A DNA stretch of 64,000 bases from NCBI GenBank assembly GCA_963728965.1, contig CAVSMH010000002.1, positions 434,001 to 498,000 of the forward strand, given 5' to 3'. The notes below the pieces were generated by a model. That model saw nothing but the letters and a program-made list of their open reading frames with translations. It searched no databases and was not told where the DNA came from. Positions within the stretch are counted from its first letter, which is position 1. Each line of letters starts with the position of its first letter. A program made the position numbers and the translations under genes. Shown here piece after piece: positions 43,388 through 51,596 of the stretch. The DNA is from DASQZT01 sp963728965 (GTDB taxonomy: Bacteria > Acidobacteriota > Terriglobia > Bryobacterales > Bryobacteraceae).

Positions 43388-44842
43388 ATGTCAACGTTTA
43401 GCAGCGCAGCCGCACCTAGTCCCGAACGCGGCGCACCTATCGGGCCGCTGACGATCGCACCGGGACCGGCCGTAGTACCTCCGCGGGAGCCGAAAAAGCG
43501 GCGCACCGCGCTTTGGGGAGCACTGCTCGCGGTCGTCGTGGTCGGCGCGGGAGCCGCCTATTATTTCAATCGCAAGGCCCAGCCCGGTCCGGCCGCCGGC
43601 GGTACGGCGATCTCCGTCCCGACGGTCGCGGTTTCTCTCAGCAATCTCACCTCCACCGTGCGTGTGAACGGTACCGTCTCCGCCAAGGACTTCGCGGCTC
43701 TTCTGGCGCCCCGCATCATGGGCAGCCGCGGCGATTTCAACCGCGGCGGCGATGCCGGTTTCGGCGGTTTCGGCGGCGGTGGCGGCGGCGGCCAGCGCGG
43801 CGGCGGTGGCGGCGGCCCCATGGGCGGCGATTTCACTCTCATTCTGCTGCGTTTGGCCAAGCCCGGGACCGTTGTGAAAACCGGCGACTTGGTGGCCGAG
43901 TTCGATCCCCAATTCCAGCAGCAGCGGTTCGACGATTATAAAGACTCTGTCATCCAGCAGGAAAACACCGTCAAGAAAATGCTCGCCAACCTGGCCGCCG
44001 TCAAGGAAGCCCACGACCAGGAAGTGCGTACCGCCAAAGCGGATTGGGAAAAGGCCAAGCTGGATCTCCAAACCGCCCCCATCCGCTCTCAGATCGATGC
44101 CGAAAAGTACAAACTGGCTGTTGAAGAAGCCGAACTGAAATATAAGATGCTCGTAGCCGAATCGGCCTACGTCGTGGAATCTCAGCGGGCCCAGATCCGC
44201 TCCAACGAGCTGAATCGCGAGCAGTCCAAAATCGAGTTGCAGCGCGCCGAAAACAACGTCAAGAAGATGACCGTGAAGACCCCCATGGATGGCATCGTCG
44301 TCATGCAGAGCATCGTGCGCAACGGCGAGTTCGGCCAGATCCGGGAAGGCGACCAGGTGAACGCCGGCCAGCCGTTCCTGTCGATTGTCGATCCGCGCTC
44401 CATGGTCCTGAACGCCACCGTCAACCAAGTGGATGCCGAAAAGCTGCGCCTTGGCATGAAGGCCACGGTTCAACTCGACGCCTACCCCGAAGTGCAGTTG
44501 CCGGCCACCCTCGTGGGTATCGGCGCCATGTCCAAAACCAGCACGTTTCGCGCCAGCTACGTGGGGGAGATCCCGGTTCGCCTCAAGATCGAACAAACCG
44601 ATCCGCGCGTGATTCCGGACCTCACCGGTAGCGCCGAGATCGTGCTGAACACCGAAAACAATGCCTTGGTCGCGCCCCGCTCCGCAGTTTTCCACGAGAG
44701 CGCTGGAGCCTTCGTCTTCATGCGGGGGCCAGAAGGCTGGATCAAGAAGAAAGTGGATCTCGGGCTTGCGAGTTTCACCGCCGTGACGGTTCGTTCCGGG
44801 TTGCAGAAGGGGGACGTAATCGCGCTTCAACGGCCGATGTAG
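43388..44842 (+). CDS. HlyD-type periplasmic adaptor (first of three) with Gly-rich insert
   Basis: 484 aa. One N-terminal TM helix (about 41-59), then a barrel-sandwich half interrupted at about 120-145 by a run of almost pure glycine (from FGGFGGGGGGGQRGG), then long coiled coils (about 180-300) and the second half plus beta-barrel (KTPMDGIVVMQSIVRNGE; SMVLNATVNQVDAEKLRLGM). The ATG at 43388 is used because a short Ser/Ala/Pro-rich cytoplasmic tail then leads into the TM helix. First gene of the five-gene cluster. Confidence 0.85.
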   Translation: MSTFSSAAAPSPERGAPIGPLTIAPGPAVVPPREPKKRRTALWGALLAVVVVGAGAAYYFNRKAQPGPAAGGTAISVPTVAVSLSNLTSTVRVNGTVSAKDFAALLAPRIMGSRGDFNRGGDAGFGGFGGGGGGGQRGGGGGGPMGGDFTLILLRLAKPGTVVKTGDLVAEFDPQFQQQRFDDYKDSVIQQENTVKKMLANLAAVKEAHDQEVRTAKADWEKAKLDLQTAPIRSQIDAEKYKLAVEEAELKYKMLVAESAYVVESQRAQIRSNELNREQSKIELQRAENNVKKMTVKTPMDGIVVMQSIVRNGEFGQIREGDQVNAGQPFLSIVDPRSMVLNATVNQVDAEKLRLGMKATVQLDAYPEVQLPATLVGIGAMSKTSTFRASYVGEIPVRLKIEQTDPRVIPDLTGSAEIVLNTENNALVAPRSAVFHESAGAFVFMRGPEGWIKKKVDLGLASFTAVTVRSGLQKGDVIALQRPM

Positions 44843-44925
44843 GTAGCGGGTACCCCACACTCTGACCGGTGCGGGCCATCGCCCGTGCCCATTCTTGAGG
44901 AAGTGACAAGCTACAGGGACGTACT

Positions 44926-46233
44926 ATGCCATCCAAGGATTTAAGACCGAAGCAGCGCCTTGGCCGTTCGCATCCGCGGCGCACCAAGATCGCCATGTGG
45001 ATCATCGGACTGACGTTGTGTGGCGGCGGAGTATACGCCGCCTACTACTACACCGGGACCACCGAAGTGGAAGTGGCGGTGTCGCGCGCCCACCGCGGCG
45101 ATTTTGTGATCAGTGTCCGCACCCGGGGCGACATCAAGAGCGCACGCTCGACGATTCTCACCGCGCCGCAAGTCCCCGGCCTGCGCATCGTCCACCTGGC
45201 CGATAACGGCCGCCCGGTGAAAAAGGGCGACGTCATCGTGGAGTTCGACGGTGTGCAGCAGGAGCAGAACGTCATCGTGCGCAGCACCAACGTGCGCTCC
45301 GCCGAAGGCGACATCGTGCAGATGAAGGCCACCCAGAAAATGGCCGACGAAGAAGACTCCATGACCAAGATGACCTCCGAGTATAACCTGGAACGCGCCA
45401 AGCTCGACGCCAGCAAGGCCGAGGTCATCTCCGCGATCGACGGCGAAAAGAGCCGCATCCAGGTGGGCGTCTCCGAAGGCACGCTGCAACAGGTCAAAGC
45501 TTCCATCAATGCCCATCAGGTGGGCCACGATGCCGATCTCGGCCGGTTGAGCCAACGCCGCGACAAGGCCGTCCGCGACCTCAACCAAGCGGAAGGCTAC
45601 CTCGGGAAAATGCGGTTGCGCGCCCCTGTCGATGGCATCGTCAACATCATGCCCAATTTCCGCACCCAGGGCACCTTCGGCCAGTCCACCCCGCCTTTCA
45701 AAGAGGGCGATAACGTCTGGACCGGCGCCCAGATCGCCGAGATGCCCGACCTCTCCGACATGTATGTGGACCTCAAGCTGGAAGAGGTGGACCGCGGCAA
45801 ACTGCAGTTGAACCAGCAGGTGCGCGTCCGCGTGGATGCCATCCCCGACAAGGAGTTCAGCGCGGAGATCAACTGGATCAGCCCTATCGCCAACCTGATC
45901 TTCAAGGGCGGCTCCACTCCCGAAAAGACCTTCCCGGCGCGGGCCACCCTGAAAAGCCTCGACGGCCGCCTCCGTCCCGGCATGAGTTCCTCAGCCGAGG
46001 TCATCATCGAGCGGGAGCCCAACATGCTCCTGATCCCGGTGCGGGCCAGCTTCGACAAGGACGGCAAGCCCGCCGTGTACGTGCAGGTCGGCAAGAACTT
46101 CGTAATCCGGCCCATCCAGGTCGGCAAACGCAATGACGACGACATTATCGTGACTTCCGGACTCCAGGAAGGCGAGGTCGTCGCGCTGGAGAGCCCGCTC
46201 GAAGCCGCCAAGCGAGCCCGGAAGAAGCTGTAA
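44926..46233 (+). CDS. HlyD-type periplasmic adaptor (second of three)
   Basis: 435 aa, TM helix at about 22-44 (MWIIGLTLCGGGVYAAYYY), coiled coil (about 125-215), then lipoyl half LRAPVDGIVNIMPNFRTQGT, beta-barrel (YVDLKLEEVDRGKLQLNQQV) and membrane-proximal domain ending EAAKRARKKL. No unusual insert. It differs enough from the other two adaptors to be an old duplication. Cotranscribed with the next gene (19-bp gap). Confidence 0.88.
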   Translation: MPSKDLRPKQRLGRSHPRRTKIAMWIIGLTLCGGGVYAAYYYTGTTEVEVAVSRAHRGDFVISVRTRGDIKSARSTILTAPQVPGLRIVHLADNGRPVKKGDVIVEFDGVQQEQNVIVRSTNVRSAEGDIVQMKATQKMADEEDSMTKMTSEYNLERAKLDASKAEVISAIDGEKSRIQVGVSEGTLQQVKASINAHQVGHDADLGRLSQRRDKAVRDLNQAEGYLGKMRLRAPVDGIVNIMPNFRTQGTFGQSTPPFKEGDNVWTGAQIAEMPDLSDMYVDLKLEEVDRGKLQLNQQVRVRVDAIPDKEFSAEINWISPIANLIFKGGSTPEKTFPARATLKSLDGRLRPGMSSSAEVIIEREPNMLLIPVRASFDKDGKPAVYVQVGKNFVIRPIQVGKRNDDDIIVTSGLQEGEVVALESPLEAAKRARKKL

Positions 46234-46252
46234 CGGCGGGCAGGAACAAGCG

Positions 46253-48316
46253 ATGAAAAAGGCAATCTTTCGTGTGATCGGGTTGGCCATCCTCGTGAGC
46301 GGCGGATGGTACGGCTACCGCTGGTACAAGTCCATGCCGACGCGCCTGGATACCATCCCCGTGACCAAGGTGCAACGCGGCGATGTGGTGATCCGGGCCT
46401 TTACCCGTGGCGAAATGCACGCGGTGCGCTCGGTCACGCTCCTGGCCCCCAACCTGAACGGCACCGTCCAGGTCACCTCGCTCGCGCCCGCCGGCGCCCT
46501 CGCCAAAGAGAAAGACCTCATCATCGAGTACGACGATTCGGAACGTCAGGCCGCGCTCGAAGAAGCCCGCCTCTCGGTGCAATCCGTCGACGAGCAGATC
46601 AAAAAGCTGAAAGCCGACATCGCCATCCAGCAGAGCCAGGACCAGGTGGACCTGCTCAAGGCGCGCTACGACGTCCGCCGCTCCGAGCTCGAAGTTCAGA
46701 AGAACCCCATCATCGACGCCATCGACGGCAAGAAGAACATCCTCATGCTCGAGCAGTCCCGCCGCGCCCAGCAGCAGCTCGAAACCGATATCGAAGCGCG
46801 CCAGGAGCAGGTGGATTCCCAACTCGCGGTCTACAACCAGCAGCGCAACCGCAGCCTCATCGACGTGCAGCGCGAGTTGCAGCGCATCGCCCTCACCAGG
46901 AGCCTGGCGCAGATCACCGGCCTGGTGTCGATCCGCCAGAACCGCGCCGGCTTCTTCAATTTCGGCCAGCAGATGCCCGACATCCGGGAAGGCGACACGC
47001 TCCAGCCCGGCATGCCCGTGGCCGACATTCTGGACCTTTCGGAGCTGGAAGTCTGGACCAAGGTGGGCGAACTCGACCGCGCCAATCTGCGCGAGGGACA
47101 GGATGCCGTGTTGCAGTTGGACGCCATTCCGGAAAAGCAGTTCCTCGGCAAGATCAAGAGCATGAGCGGCACCGCCACGGCGGATGTCTTCTCAGGCGAT
47201 CCGTCCAAGAAATTCGACGTCATCTTCTCCATCGACATGCGCCAGTTGCTGACCGCGCTGGGAATGAAGGAGACCGATATTGCGCGCGTCCAGGCCACGG
47301 CGGAAGCCAATGCCCACAAGAACGTGGTCAACACCGCGCGGACTTTCTTTACCGATTTGCAGGGCGGCATCCCCGGCACCCCCGGTTCGCCACAGGGCCA
47401 GGGTGGTCAGGCTGAGGAAGGCCAGGACGGCGGACGGGCCGGACGCGGCCAGGGTGGCCAGCGCTCCCAGGGCGATGCCGGCCAAGCTGGCGGCAGGCGC
47501 GGCAACCGCGATTCCGCCGCGCAGGGCGCCCAGGGTGGCCGCGAATCCGGGGGCCGGGGCGGCGAAAACGCCGCCGGCGGCGCGCAGGGACGCGGCGGCT
47601 TCATGGCCAATCTCCCCGAAGACGTTCGCAAACAGATGACCGATCTGCGCCAGAAGATGCAGTCGGCCAGCCCCGAAGAGCAGCAGAAACTCCGCCAGCA
47701 GATGCAGGAAATCATGCAGAAGGCCGGCATCAGTTTCGGCGGCAGAGGCGCACGCGGCGGCGATGCCGCCGGCCAGGCGGCGGGCGGTTCGTCCGGCGGC
47801 CAGGGCCGTCGCGGTATGGGCGGCGAAGGCGGCGGTGGGCGCGGTGAAGGCCGCGGCCCGGTTGTGGCGGTGGGCGAAGATCCCATCCAGGCTCTGCTCC
47901 GGCGCGGTGCCGGCGTTTCGTCTCAGTTCACCCAGCAGGAACGCGATAACGCCAGCCTCCCCGTGCCTCCGGAACAGGATTCTCAACTTCAGGCGCTCCT
48001 TCGTCCCGGGCTTCTCGCCGACGTCGAAATCGTCGTCGAGAAGATTCCCGACGCCCTCCATGTTCCGGCCCAGGCCGTCTTCAACAAGGCCGGCAAGTTC
48101 ATGGTTTTCGTCCAGCAGAAGAACGGTCGGTTCGAGCCGCGCGAAGTGAAGCTCATGAAACAGAGCGAATCCATGATGGTGCTCGCCTCCGGCGTCCAGC
48201 CGGGCGAAATCGTCGCCATGGCCGACCCCACCGCGGACACGTCCGACAAGAAGAAGAAAGGCGGCGACGCCAAGTCCCAGGGCAGCCCCATGGGCACCAT
48301 GCCCGGAGGCAAATAG
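46253..48316 (+). CDS. HlyD-type periplasmic adaptor (third of three) with about 190-residue low-complexity insert
   Basis: 687 aa, far longer than typical adaptors. A TM segment near the N-terminus and a coiled coil (about 90-200) are followed by DILDLSELEVWTKVGELDRA of the beta-barrel. Then an insert (about 375-565) of Gly/Gln/Arg/Ala repeats (GQGGQRSQGDAGQAGGRRG) that also holds a helix-forming piece (PEDVRKQMTDLRQKMQSA, SPEEQQKLRQQMQEIMQKAG), before the membrane-proximal end (LADVEIVVEKIPDALHVPAQ). Ends 1 bp before the permease start. Confidence 0.85.
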   Translation: MKKAIFRVIGLAILVSGGWYGYRWYKSMPTRLDTIPVTKVQRGDVVIRAFTRGEMHAVRSVTLLAPNLNGTVQVTSLAPAGALAKEKDLIIEYDDSERQAALEEARLSVQSVDEQIKKLKADIAIQQSQDQVDLLKARYDVRRSELEVQKNPIIDAIDGKKNILMLEQSRRAQQQLETDIEARQEQVDSQLAVYNQQRNRSLIDVQRELQRIALTRSLAQITGLVSIRQNRAGFFNFGQQMPDIREGDTLQPGMPVADILDLSELEVWTKVGELDRANLREGQDAVLQLDAIPEKQFLGKIKSMSGTATADVFSGDPSKKFDVIFSIDMRQLLTALGMKETDIARVQATAEANAHKNVVNTARTFFTDLQGGIPGTPGSPQGQGGQAEEGQDGGRAGRGQGGQRSQGDAGQAGGRRGNRDSAAQGAQGGRESGGRGGENAAGGAQGRGGFMANLPEDVRKQMTDLRQKMQSASPEEQQKLRQQMQEIMQKAGISFGGRGARGGDAAGQAAGGSSGGQGRRGMGGEGGGGRGEGRGPVVAVGEDPIQALLRRGAGVSSQFTQQERDNASLPVPPEQDSQLQALLRPGLLADVEIVVEKIPDALHVPAQAVFNKAGKFMVFVQQKNGRFEPREVKLMKQSESMMVLASGVQPGEIVAMADPTADTSDKKKKGGDAKSQGSPMGTMPGGK

Positions 48317-48317
48317 C

Positions 48318-49571
48318 ATGATAGGTTCCCACATCATTCCCGAATTGAAGATGGGGCTGGCAAGCCTCTTTGCCCACAAGCTGCGTAGCCTGCTGACCAT
48401 GCTCGGCATGATCTTCGGCGTCGGCGCGGTGGTGGCGATGCTATCCATCACCGCCGGCGCGCAGAAGGAGATGATGAGCTTCATCGACCAACTCGGCGTG
48501 AACAACATCATTGTCGAAGCCCACGAGGCCGTGGACCGCAACGAGCTTCAGACCGTGCGCGCCATCTCCCCCGGCCTGACGTTTCGCGATTTTCGCGCCA
48601 TCTCCGAAAACGTCTCCGGGCTGGTGGCCATCACCCCCCGCAAACGGTTCAAGCCCCAGAAACTCCTGCCCAAGACCGCCAACGAAATCCCTTTGCTCAT
48701 CGGCGTGCTCCCCAATTTCGTCGAGATCAACAGCCTCAAGCTGGTGGAAGGCCGCTTCTTCTCCGATGAGGAGAACCGCTCGTCGTCGCCCGTTTGCGTG
48801 CTGGGCGAGGGCGCCAAGGTGAGTCTGCTCGGCTACGACCCCGCGGTCGGCAAGTACATCAAGGTCAACGACTCGTGGCTCCAGGTGATCGGCGTGCTCA
48901 CCCCCCAGACCACCGGCGATGCCGACGTGGAAGGCGCCCAGGCTTCCAATCGCAACAACCTCATCATCGCGCCGCTGAATACCGTGATGCGCCGCTTCGA
49001 GGATAACACCAGCTACCTCAAGGACGAGATCGACGGCATCTACATGAAGGTCGGCCAGAACATCGACTCCATTGAGACCTCCAACGTGGTGCGCGCCATC
49101 CTCACCGCCACTCACAAAGACGCCGGCGATTTCACGGTCATCGTGCCCGCCGGCCTGCTCGAACAGCGCAAGCAGACGCAGATGATCTTCAACATCGTCA
49201 TGATCTGCATCGCCGGCATCTCCCTGCTGGTGGGCGGCATCGGCATCATGAATATCATGCTCGCCACCGTGCTCGAGCGAACCCGTGAAATCGGCATACG
49301 CCGCGCGATCGGTGCACGGCAGGCCGATATCGTGCGTCAGTTCCTCACGGAAGCCGTGCTGATCTCCATCGCGGGCGGTCTGATCGGCATCATTTTCGGC
49401 GTTACTCTGTCCAAAATCATCGCGTCGGCCGCGGGTTGGTCGACCCTGGTGACGTCGTCGTCGATCGCCGTAGCGTTCGGCGTCTCGGTGTTCATCGGGC
49501 TGCTGTTTGGCATTTACCCGGCCGTGCAGGCCGCGAAACTGGACCCCATCGAGGCCATTCGTTACGAGTAG
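48318..49571 (+). CDS. ABC transporter permease, MacB-type (no fused ATPase)
   Basis: 417-aa FtsX-fold permease: TM1 (about 17-40, SLLTMLGMIFGVGAVVAML), a MacB periplasmic domain (about 48-285) and three TM helices including GISLLVGGIGIMNIMLATV and the ERTREIGIRRAIGAR loop. It lacks the N-terminal nucleotide-binding domain of true MacB and no ATPase gene is in the cluster. GGAGG precedes the ATG. Cotranscribed with the three adaptors upstream and TolC downstream (5-bp gap). Confidence 0.92.
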   Translation: MIGSHIIPELKMGLASLFAHKLRSLLTMLGMIFGVGAVVAMLSITAGAQKEMMSFIDQLGVNNIIVEAHEAVDRNELQTVRAISPGLTFRDFRAISENVSGLVAITPRKRFKPQKLLPKTANEIPLLIGVLPNFVEINSLKLVEGRFFSDEENRSSSPVCVLGEGAKVSLLGYDPAVGKYIKVNDSWLQVIGVLTPQTTGDADVEGAQASNRNNLIIAPLNTVMRRFEDNTSYLKDEIDGIYMKVGQNIDSIETSNVVRAILTATHKDAGDFTVIVPAGLLEQRKQTQMIFNIVMICIAGISLLVGGIGIMNIMLATVLERTREIGIRRAIGARQADIVRQFLTEAVLISIAGGLIGIIFGVTLSKIIASAAGWSTLVTSSSIAVAFGVSVFIGLLFGIYPAVQAAKLDPIEAIRYE

Positions 49572-49576
49572 GAGCT

Positions 49577-51226
49577 ATGCGGTTTAGAACACTAGTCACA
49601 GGCATTTTCCTGACGGCCGGCGCGTTTGCGCAGGTGTCGTCCTTCCCCAAGCCGTCCTATTTCCGGGAGACGTTTCAGAAAGCCCAGACCAAGGTGGAAC
49701 TGCGGCCTCCCGCCAAGCTCTCCGATTACGTGGCGGACGGCAAACTGGAGCTGTCGTTGAAGCACTTCCTGGAACTGGTCATGGCCAACAATACGGACGT
49801 GCAGATCCAGTTGCTCAGTGTGGAGATCCCCAAGAACAACATCCAGGCCGCTTTCGGCGTATGGGATCCGACCACCCGCACGTCGTTCAGCACCACTCGA
49901 ACGACCAGCCTGCCTACCAGTGCTCTCGATTCGCGCGGAGCCGGCGTCAACAAGACGCTGAACCAGCCCTACAGCCTGAACTACACGCAACTGCTGCCGA
50001 CCGGCACGCAATATACGGTACAGTTCTCGGGAGCCAAGAGTTCGCAGAGCAACGGCTACAATTTTTACAATCCATCGCTCACCTCCAATCTGAACTTCAA
50101 CGTCAGCCAGCCGCTGCTTCGCAATCGCGGAAGCTATGTCAACCGCATCCCGCTGATGACCGCCCAAAGCAATCTTAAAATTTCGGAGTTTCAGCTGCGG
50201 TCACAGCTCCTCACCCTGATCAACACCGCCGAGAGCGCCTACTGGAGCGTGATTTCTGCGCGCGAAAGCCTGCGCGTTACCGAAAAGGCGCGCGATACCG
50301 CCGCCGAGTACATGAAGTACATGCAGCAGCAGCTCGACCTTGGCGCACTCTCGCCGCTCGACATTTTCAACCCGCAGCAGAACCTGGCCGCCCGGGAAGT
50401 GGACGTGGCCCAGGCAAAGTTCAACCTCGTGCAGGCGGAAGATGTATTGCGCCGCCAGATGGGCGCCGATCTCGACCCCCAAGTCCGCCAGCTTCCCATC
50501 GTGCTCACCGAGTCTGTCGATCTCGGGCCCAGCGAGTCCGTTCCGGTCGACCGGGAACAGGCCGTCGAAAAGGCGCTGGCTACCAATCCCGCCATGAAGA
50601 CCACGCTCCAGCGGCTCGACGTGGACGATCTTTCGATTCAATCGGCCAAGAACGGCCTGCTCCCCAACCTCTCCTTCACGGCGGGTTATACCGCCAACGG
50701 CCGCGGCGGCATCCTGTATCCCAACAGCTCGAGCCTGCTCGATAGCGGCGCGCCCATCGCCGCCGTTCCGGGCGGCCTGGTGGATGCCCTGGGACAGATG
50801 TTCGGCTTCGGGTACCCCACCTACACCGCGGGCCTTACGCTGCAGCTGCCCATCCGGTCGCGAGCCGCCTCGGCCACCATGGCCAACGCCCTGGTCACGA
50901 AGAAGCAGGACGCTCTGGCGGTCCGCAATCAGCAGCAGAGCATCCGCCTCCAGATCCTGAACGCCGTGACCAGTCTCGAAGGCGCAAAGGAGCAGTTGAA
51001 GCTGGCCAAAGTCTCGCTCGATTTCGCCAACAAGAACGCCAATGCCATGCTCGAGAAATACAAGCTCGGCGCCGAAATCAACCAGAACGTGATCAATGCC
51101 CAACAGCAGGTGGCGGCGGCAGAAGGCACCGTCGTCAGCCAACAGGTTTCGGTGCGCCGCAGCCTGCTGAACCTCCTCACCCAGACCGGCGAACTGCTCG
51201 ACGCGCGCGGCATCGTCGTTAAGTAA
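49577..51226 (+). CDS. TolC-family outer membrane protein
   Basis: 549-aa OEP protein with signal peptide (MRFRTLVTGIFLTAGAFAQ). The ATG at 49577 has AGGAG 4 nt upstream and is preferred over longer frames. About 65 residues precede the first repeat (LELSLKHFLELVMANNTDVQ); coiled-coil signatures such as EKYKLGAEINQNVINAQQQV mark the second repeat. It supplies the outer-membrane exit for the three-adaptor export system and ends the operon. Confidence 0.9.
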   Translation: MRFRTLVTGIFLTAGAFAQVSSFPKPSYFRETFQKAQTKVELRPPAKLSDYVADGKLELSLKHFLELVMANNTDVQIQLLSVEIPKNNIQAAFGVWDPTTRTSFSTTRTTSLPTSALDSRGAGVNKTLNQPYSLNYTQLLPTGTQYTVQFSGAKSSQSNGYNFYNPSLTSNLNFNVSQPLLRNRGSYVNRIPLMTAQSNLKISEFQLRSQLLTLINTAESAYWSVISARESLRVTEKARDTAAEYMKYMQQQLDLGALSPLDIFNPQQNLAAREVDVAQAKFNLVQAEDVLRRQMGADLDPQVRQLPIVLTESVDLGPSESVPVDREQAVEKALATNPAMKTTLQRLDVDDLSIQSAKNGLLPNLSFTAGYTANGRGGILYPNSSSLLDSGAPIAAVPGGLVDALGQMFGFGYPTYTAGLTLQLPIRSRAASATMANALVTKKQDALAVRNQQQSIRLQILNAVTSLEGAKEQLKLAKVSLDFANKNANAMLEKYKLGAEINQNVINAQQQVAAAEGTVVSQQVSVRRSLLNLLTQTGELLDARGIVVK

Positions 51227-51240
51227 CCAGACCCCCGACA

Positions 51241-51272
51241 GGGCGCCGGGACCAGGATCCAACCCGGCGCCC
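51241..51272 (+). terminator. hairpin after the export operon
   Basis: GGGCGCCGGG/CCCGGCGCCC: perfect 10-bp arms with a 12-nt loop, 14 bp after the TolC stop. No U-run follows, so it may be Rho-independent only in a loose sense. Confidence 0.65.
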
Positions 51273-51596
51273 GCCCTCCTGCTCCCTCACCGCCGCTGTT
51301 CACCCCCGCCCAACTTCGGGTGACTCCAATTTGAAACGGACGTTGCCGATGTGATACCCAGGATGCTGGCTATTGCGCCGGATCTGCCCGGCCATGGGCG
51401 CGTAACCGGAGGTTGGAACAGATCAAGACGCGTTTCGAAGGTGCCGGCGCCGATGCTGCGCGAGCGGCGGCAGGTCCACGGCCCTGCCCGCAGCCAGGGT
51501 TGCCAGCACCACTAACATCCGCATCTCAGCCGAATTGACCCCGAACCGCTCCATTGTATACACTGCAGACCGACCTTCCATCGAGGACCGAAACGC
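51273..51596. other. gene-free interval before the BNR gene
   Basis: No supported coding region. A minus-strand frame near 51423-51555 could encode about 43 residues but shows no ribosome site or family. Nothing else stands out. Confidence 0.45.

Noticed and set aside
51423..51557. 43-residue minus-strand frame before the BNR gene
   Set aside because: No ribosome site, no family resemblance, and it lies in the likely promoter region of the BNR gene.
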